NCBI GenBank assembly: GCA_001574975.1
Contig: KQ965839.1
Coordinates: forward strand, 97,868 to 161,867
Reading direction: 5' to 3'
Source of the DNA: Gonapodya prolifera JEL478
Lineage: Eukaryota > Monoblepharomycota > Monoblepharidomycetes > Monoblepharidales > Gonapodyaceae
Length of the DNA: 64,000 nt
The position numbers and the translations under genes were made by a program. This document shows, piece after piece, positions 60,279-64,000 of this stretch. How positions within the stretch are numbered: position 1 is the stretch's first letter; every line of letters starts with the position of its first letter. Below the pieces are notes generated by a model that was given only the letters and a program-made list of their open reading frames with translations, did no database searches and had not been told where the DNA came from.

Positions 60279-60489
60279 GGGACCATGTGCAAAATATCAT
60301 TCGGCACTTTTCACTGATGTCAAACAATTTGCCAAGACGCAGGGTGAGAAATTTGGGAATGAGAATAAATTCAAATATGTTTTAATTAATAGTTTAGAGT
60401 ATACTTGATGAAGCGGCTGCTTTAATGGAGGAGAATAACTATTTTTTACATGAGTGAAAATTGCTGACGGAAATTCTGCGCAAGGTCTC
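60279..60489. mobile_element. MITE of the GGGACC TIR family
   Basis: 211 bp with inverted ends GGGACCATGTGCAAAAT ... TTTTCACT and AGTGAAAA ... TGCGCAAGGTCTC, flanked by TA. There is no coding capacity. The ends match Harbinger 1, so it is probably mobilised by that transposase. Confidence 0.75.
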
Positions 60490-61102
60490 TATTATCAAAA
60501 TATACACTTCCCTGAGTGATTTCTTAAGACTGCAATATCAATTCAAATACACAATCATGTTCTAGAAATAAAACATTTTAATTGATATCAGCAGCTCTTT
60601 ACATCTTCTGTGAAACTTCAAACACTGTGGTTTAGTTAAGCTTCTTCAACAACTGTACATTATTTTGATTCACAAACCTTGTATTAATGAAGTAAAAAAC
60701 TTTGTTGACTCTATTTGCTTTCCTTACATTATGCTGCAGATCATTAACTGTTATTCCACCTCAGTTACAAACAAGGAATTGCCATTAATTACAGTTACAA
60801 TTGGGACCTACTGAAAAGCAACACATATTTCTTCACTTCATAAATAATTACTTTGTGGTAGGCCTGAACTGGAGTAACAGTATATGTAGGGGGATATCTA
60901 TAGTATTGTGGTCTACATATAACAATTCCAACTTCTCCTCTCATTACCTAACCTCTGCCCTATCCTCTTGAGTACAGATACTCCATAACTTTGCAGTAGG
61001 TATGGAGGAGAACACATGTCACAAACAGGGAGTTTTAAAGGGAATTTCAGTGGCAAATGACTGACTAAACAAAAAATAGTCTTTCATCTTCACCAAGAGT
61101 TA

Positions 61103-61123
61103 GGGGGGGGGGGGGGGGGGGGG
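61103..61123 (+). repeat. G21 homopolymer
   Basis: Uninterrupted run of 21 G in AT-rich DNA. Potential quadruplex former and likely length-variable or mis-sized. Confidence 0.95.
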
Positions 61124-62095
61124 CAAGTTTCACTAAAAATCTCATTATGTGATATTCACTGTATTCAGGTGGTATACTTTGGTTCATGTGATCTAGATGG
61201 ATTATTACAGAAGATTGAAACTAATTTCACAAACTATGCCATTACATTAGAAACTCCTCTACCAAAAGTGCTCTTATTAATATGTTTTGACATGGAATAT
61301 TTCATATAGTTGCATCTAACACTGTACAAAGCATTTTCTGGCATCTTTGCTTCTTGTTGGATGGGTAATCACCTATGCATAAGACTATGGTTTTTGTTGA
61401 CCTCATAAAGATCTCTAGAAATACCTATTTTAATAAACAAGAGACTGCACAACAGCACAACAAGCAATAATAAACATTTATTGCAATATCTAATTCTTTG
61501 TTTGTTTTCAACTGAAAATGCAAGGCATTATAGGGCTAATTAAATATGTAAGAGCATGTGCTATTCAGACTAATAAAGTCTGAAACGTACTCCATTGGTA
61601 CCACAAGTCCCAACTGTCATAGGATGGTTGCAGGCAAATTTAGGGTGTTGTTGCCAATTCCATGCTTGTTTGGGAACCATTTACCTTTCTGGTCAGATGC
61701 ATACAATATGCAAAATGAGCCAATACTTTTTTCCTTGACTAACTGAGCTTGTGCCACATAATTGAAGAGTTTTCACTTTTTATAACATCAATGACACTCT
61801 TAGTGTTGCACATTTATCTGAGTAACACTAATCTGAAATGCACAGGTTTGAGCCACCTACACAATATCACTAAATTGTATGAGAATGTGATTTTATATGC
61901 AGAAGCATCAGACTGTATATATAAGAAGAGGGTTTTCTACTGAAGCACCTAGAGGGGAACAAAAAAAATATGACATACAAAGTAAACACAAAAAAGATAT
62001 TTGAATAGGGGTAGAAGTTATGGATGGTAACTGAAATTTGTGGGAAAAAATTTGTTTATATTATTTTGGCTATGTGGAAGTGTAATTGATGCACC

Positions 62096-62728
62096 TTGTT
62101 TTATGCAAGCAAATGGTTTTGTTATCATTACGCATCAGTCTCAAAATTCTGGAACTTTATCACCACAACATCCATGGAGTACTCAAAGCCAGACAAAATT
62201 GTGTGCACACATGGTGTGATCCTCTGGGATTATGTAGAGGAACACATGCTGTGGGATGAGTCCAAGGTTATGATCAGGTGTTGTATCAGGATCTACCCAG
62301 CCATGGGTTCCAATAGAATGGACTACAGTACTTACAATATATCACACACATCATTCTATCACAAAACCTTATCTGTTTTTTCATTTCAAGAGACCACAAA
62401 AAAGTTCAAGGTGAGTTTTTTGTATTGCTTTTGCTTCTCTGTTTTATTGATTAATTATGTTGCACTACAGCTTTTTTTGGGTGTCTTGCTTAGATCACAT
62501 AATTTCACTCAGGCAAGTCACTTTGTTGGTATGTATAAATATACTATAAGCTCATTGCAGGGTACTAAACAATATGTGTATGTTTTCAAACAGACTGCAA
62601 GCCAAGAATTTCATGTTGATTTGGATTCCATGTTAAATCACAAAATTATCCATAGGTCCTTACTAAATCACACAAGTTTAACCATTCTTCATTCCTGTGG
62701 AGGCACTGCTCTGACAAGCCATTTTTGA
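62096..62728 (+). other. Open frame of about 210 codons, doubtful gene fragment
   Basis: Contains PDKIVCTHGVILWDYVEEHM and SKVMIRCCIRIYPAMGSNRM, then a GTGAGT donor after FQETTKKFK near 62,411. Low GC and many Phe/Tyr/Ser codons. No homology was recognised; possibly an exon of a decayed transposon gene. Confidence 0.25.
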
Positions 62729-62745
62729 TGTAAACAATGGAGGAT

Positions 62746-62984
62746 TGCTACACAACCTAGGTGAGCTGCACAAGCCTGTAAACTGCAGGAACGTGTATAT
62801 ATGATCAGATGTACATAGCAAGACGTGATGTGCATAGAACTCACCTGCAGGAACGTGATGCCAAACTTANNGCACGTCCTGCAGGTGTGCACATATAAAC
62901 CCGCGGCCACAGTAGTGGCACAGCAGCTAATACCCAACACTCATACTACACTATATACTCCACGTTAGTGGATGTCAGTGTGAC
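62746..62984 (-). mobile_element. Solo LTR-like element, copy 3
   Basis: 239 bp in the same orientation as copy 1 (starts TGCTACACAACCTAGGTGAG, ends GGATGTCAGTGTGACA). It contains two unresolved bases near 62,870. The flanks AGGAT and CCAGA do not match, so no target duplication is visible. Confidence 0.75.
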
Positions 62985-63030
62985 ACCAGATGGGTTTTGA
63001 CTTTGAAAGATTTGTTTCAAATCATTCCCT

Positions 63031-64000
63031 TGTCACGTTTTTTACACCCCCCACCCTGGAGAGTGCCCCCACCCTGTAAATTGCTCCACCCACCCCAAGA
63101 TCCATAATATTGAAGATGAGCGTTTTGTCTGAAAAGTATGTTAATTTCTTCAAAGAACAATGCCATTATATGTCCCTGAATCTTATGAAGACCCAGCGCT
63201 CCAACCCTTTCTGGGCTCCACCCCACTTGAACTCCCCCTTCCCCCACTACTCCCACGTGAGATCCCTCTTGCACTACCTCCCCCCCTCCCACTTGTAGAT
63301 CCACAACCACACCAGTTTGCCCTGTGTGTTGGTGTATGGTGTGGACGCTTTGGGTTAGGTTCTAGTAAAATAAAGGCAGTAATAAGAGACCATGCAGTGA
63401 GCATAGAAGTGAGAGGGTGTAGAAACCTGGGTTGGTCTCGTCTGTGCACCAATGGGGGGCTCGCCTGGCTGCGGGGGCGGGAGGTCTGGCAGGGCACATT
63501 GGGGATTTGGGCTTTGGAGCGTCTTCATAAAATGAAACAAATTCAAATAAGAACAGCCATGTCAAAGTAAACTAATGAACTTACTGTTGTATTTGCTCTC
63601 GTCCTCATCATCCTTGCTGTCACTCTCGTCATCATCCCCACCCTTGGCTGCACCTTGGTCACTGTCATCTTGGTTGCTGCCTTCTTCATCCCCAGGAAGG
63701 CAGTATCGTTTGATGAGTTGTTGGATGTTTCGTTCCATTGGTTGATGATTGAAATCAAGGCACGTTTTGAGTATTTAACAGAGGCAGAATCAGGACCTAA
63801 GAATCCGCCGCTCCATAACGGAGCAAGCCAGATCTGACTGTAGTAGGGTTACTACGGGAGTTAGTCGTTAGGGTAAGATTAGTTTTGAGTATGGAATAGC
63901 TCTGTTGTTCGTCTAGTACATGTGCTATATATTGACCGGTTCCGAGGGCTACTGTGGTCACGACGCCTACCGGCGCCCACAACGCCAATCCCTTCGGACC
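63031..64000. mobile_element. Left end of a second Ginger-like element (right end not in window)
   Basis: Begins TGTCACGTTTTTTACACCCC, which matches the first 20 bases of the 51432 element except one. It then diverges into another C-rich inverted-repeat-like stretch (to about 63,100). No matching right end was found before 64,000. Inside are short Pro-rich open frames (63160-63570 plus) with no recognised domain. From about 63,780 the sequence is GC-richer and may belong to a different unit. Confidence 0.5.

Larger units (their letters stand above)
59936..62095. other. AT-rich non-coding DNA
   Basis: About 2.2 kb of low-GC sequence, holding the MITE at 60279-60489 and a G21 homopolymer at 61103-61123. 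No protein domain, RNA gene or tandem array was recognised. The composition contrasts sharply with the GC-rich gene block before 48 kb. Confidence 0.5.

Overview
This window is nuclear DNA of a fungus, probably an early-diverging (chytrid-like) one. Two enzymes of the fungal alpha-aminoadipate lysine pathway (homoisocitrate dehydrogenase LYS12, homoaconitase LYS4) are present. Nearly every gene has many short GT-AG introns, typically with GTGAGT or GTGCGT donors, and genes are packed tail to tail or head to head with 50-150 bp between them. The species is not identifiable from this reading.

Region 1-32,900 is a GC-rich block of conserved housekeeping genes: nuclear cyclophilin PPIE (-), COG4 (+), a GT49 glycosyltransferase (-), a cytochrome b5-fused sphingolipid/front-end desaturase (+), LYS12 (+), mitochondrial sulfite oxidase (-), LYS4 (+), a small mitochondrial-type protein (+), a class III omega-aminotransferase (+), NMD3 (+), a low-complexity protein (+), a double-chromodomain protein (+), ARMC8/Gid5 (-) and a CLC chloride/proton antiporter (+). 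LYS4 and LYS12, which act in adjacent lysine steps, are separated only by sulfite oxidase.

Region 32,900-37,700 is a repeat island: a complete PIF/Harbinger-like DNA transposon (32,918-36,086) with a solo-LTR-like element nested in it (5-bp target duplication), a second LTR-like copy, and a tandem repeat of about 303 bp. Region 38,300-47,900 returns to genes: two uncharacterised proteins, a LIM protein, an NAD(P)-binding reductase-like protein, a BMT6-like rRNA methyltransferase and NAT10/KRE33. Then comes a tRNA-Arg(ACG) with a decayed tandem copy.

Region 48,300-64,000 is AT-rich transposon territory. A decayed second Harbinger-like element has a 7,435-bp DNA transposon (51,432-58,866) inserted in its HMG-box accessory gene. 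That insertion has 48-bp TIRs (46/48 identical), TG...CA ends and a perfect 4-bp CCTG target duplication. It carries two divergent genes. One is a Gypsy-type DD35E integrase with H2C2, GPY/F-like and chromodomain modules, spliced to a Ulp1-like protease (Ginger type). The other joins a ParB-like domain to a beta-class DNA methyltransferase. A bidirectional intergenic region of four imperfect hairpins lies between them. This transposon-borne ParB-methyltransferase is the most unusual system in the window. A second left end of the same transposon type begins at 63,031 and runs toward or past the window edge.
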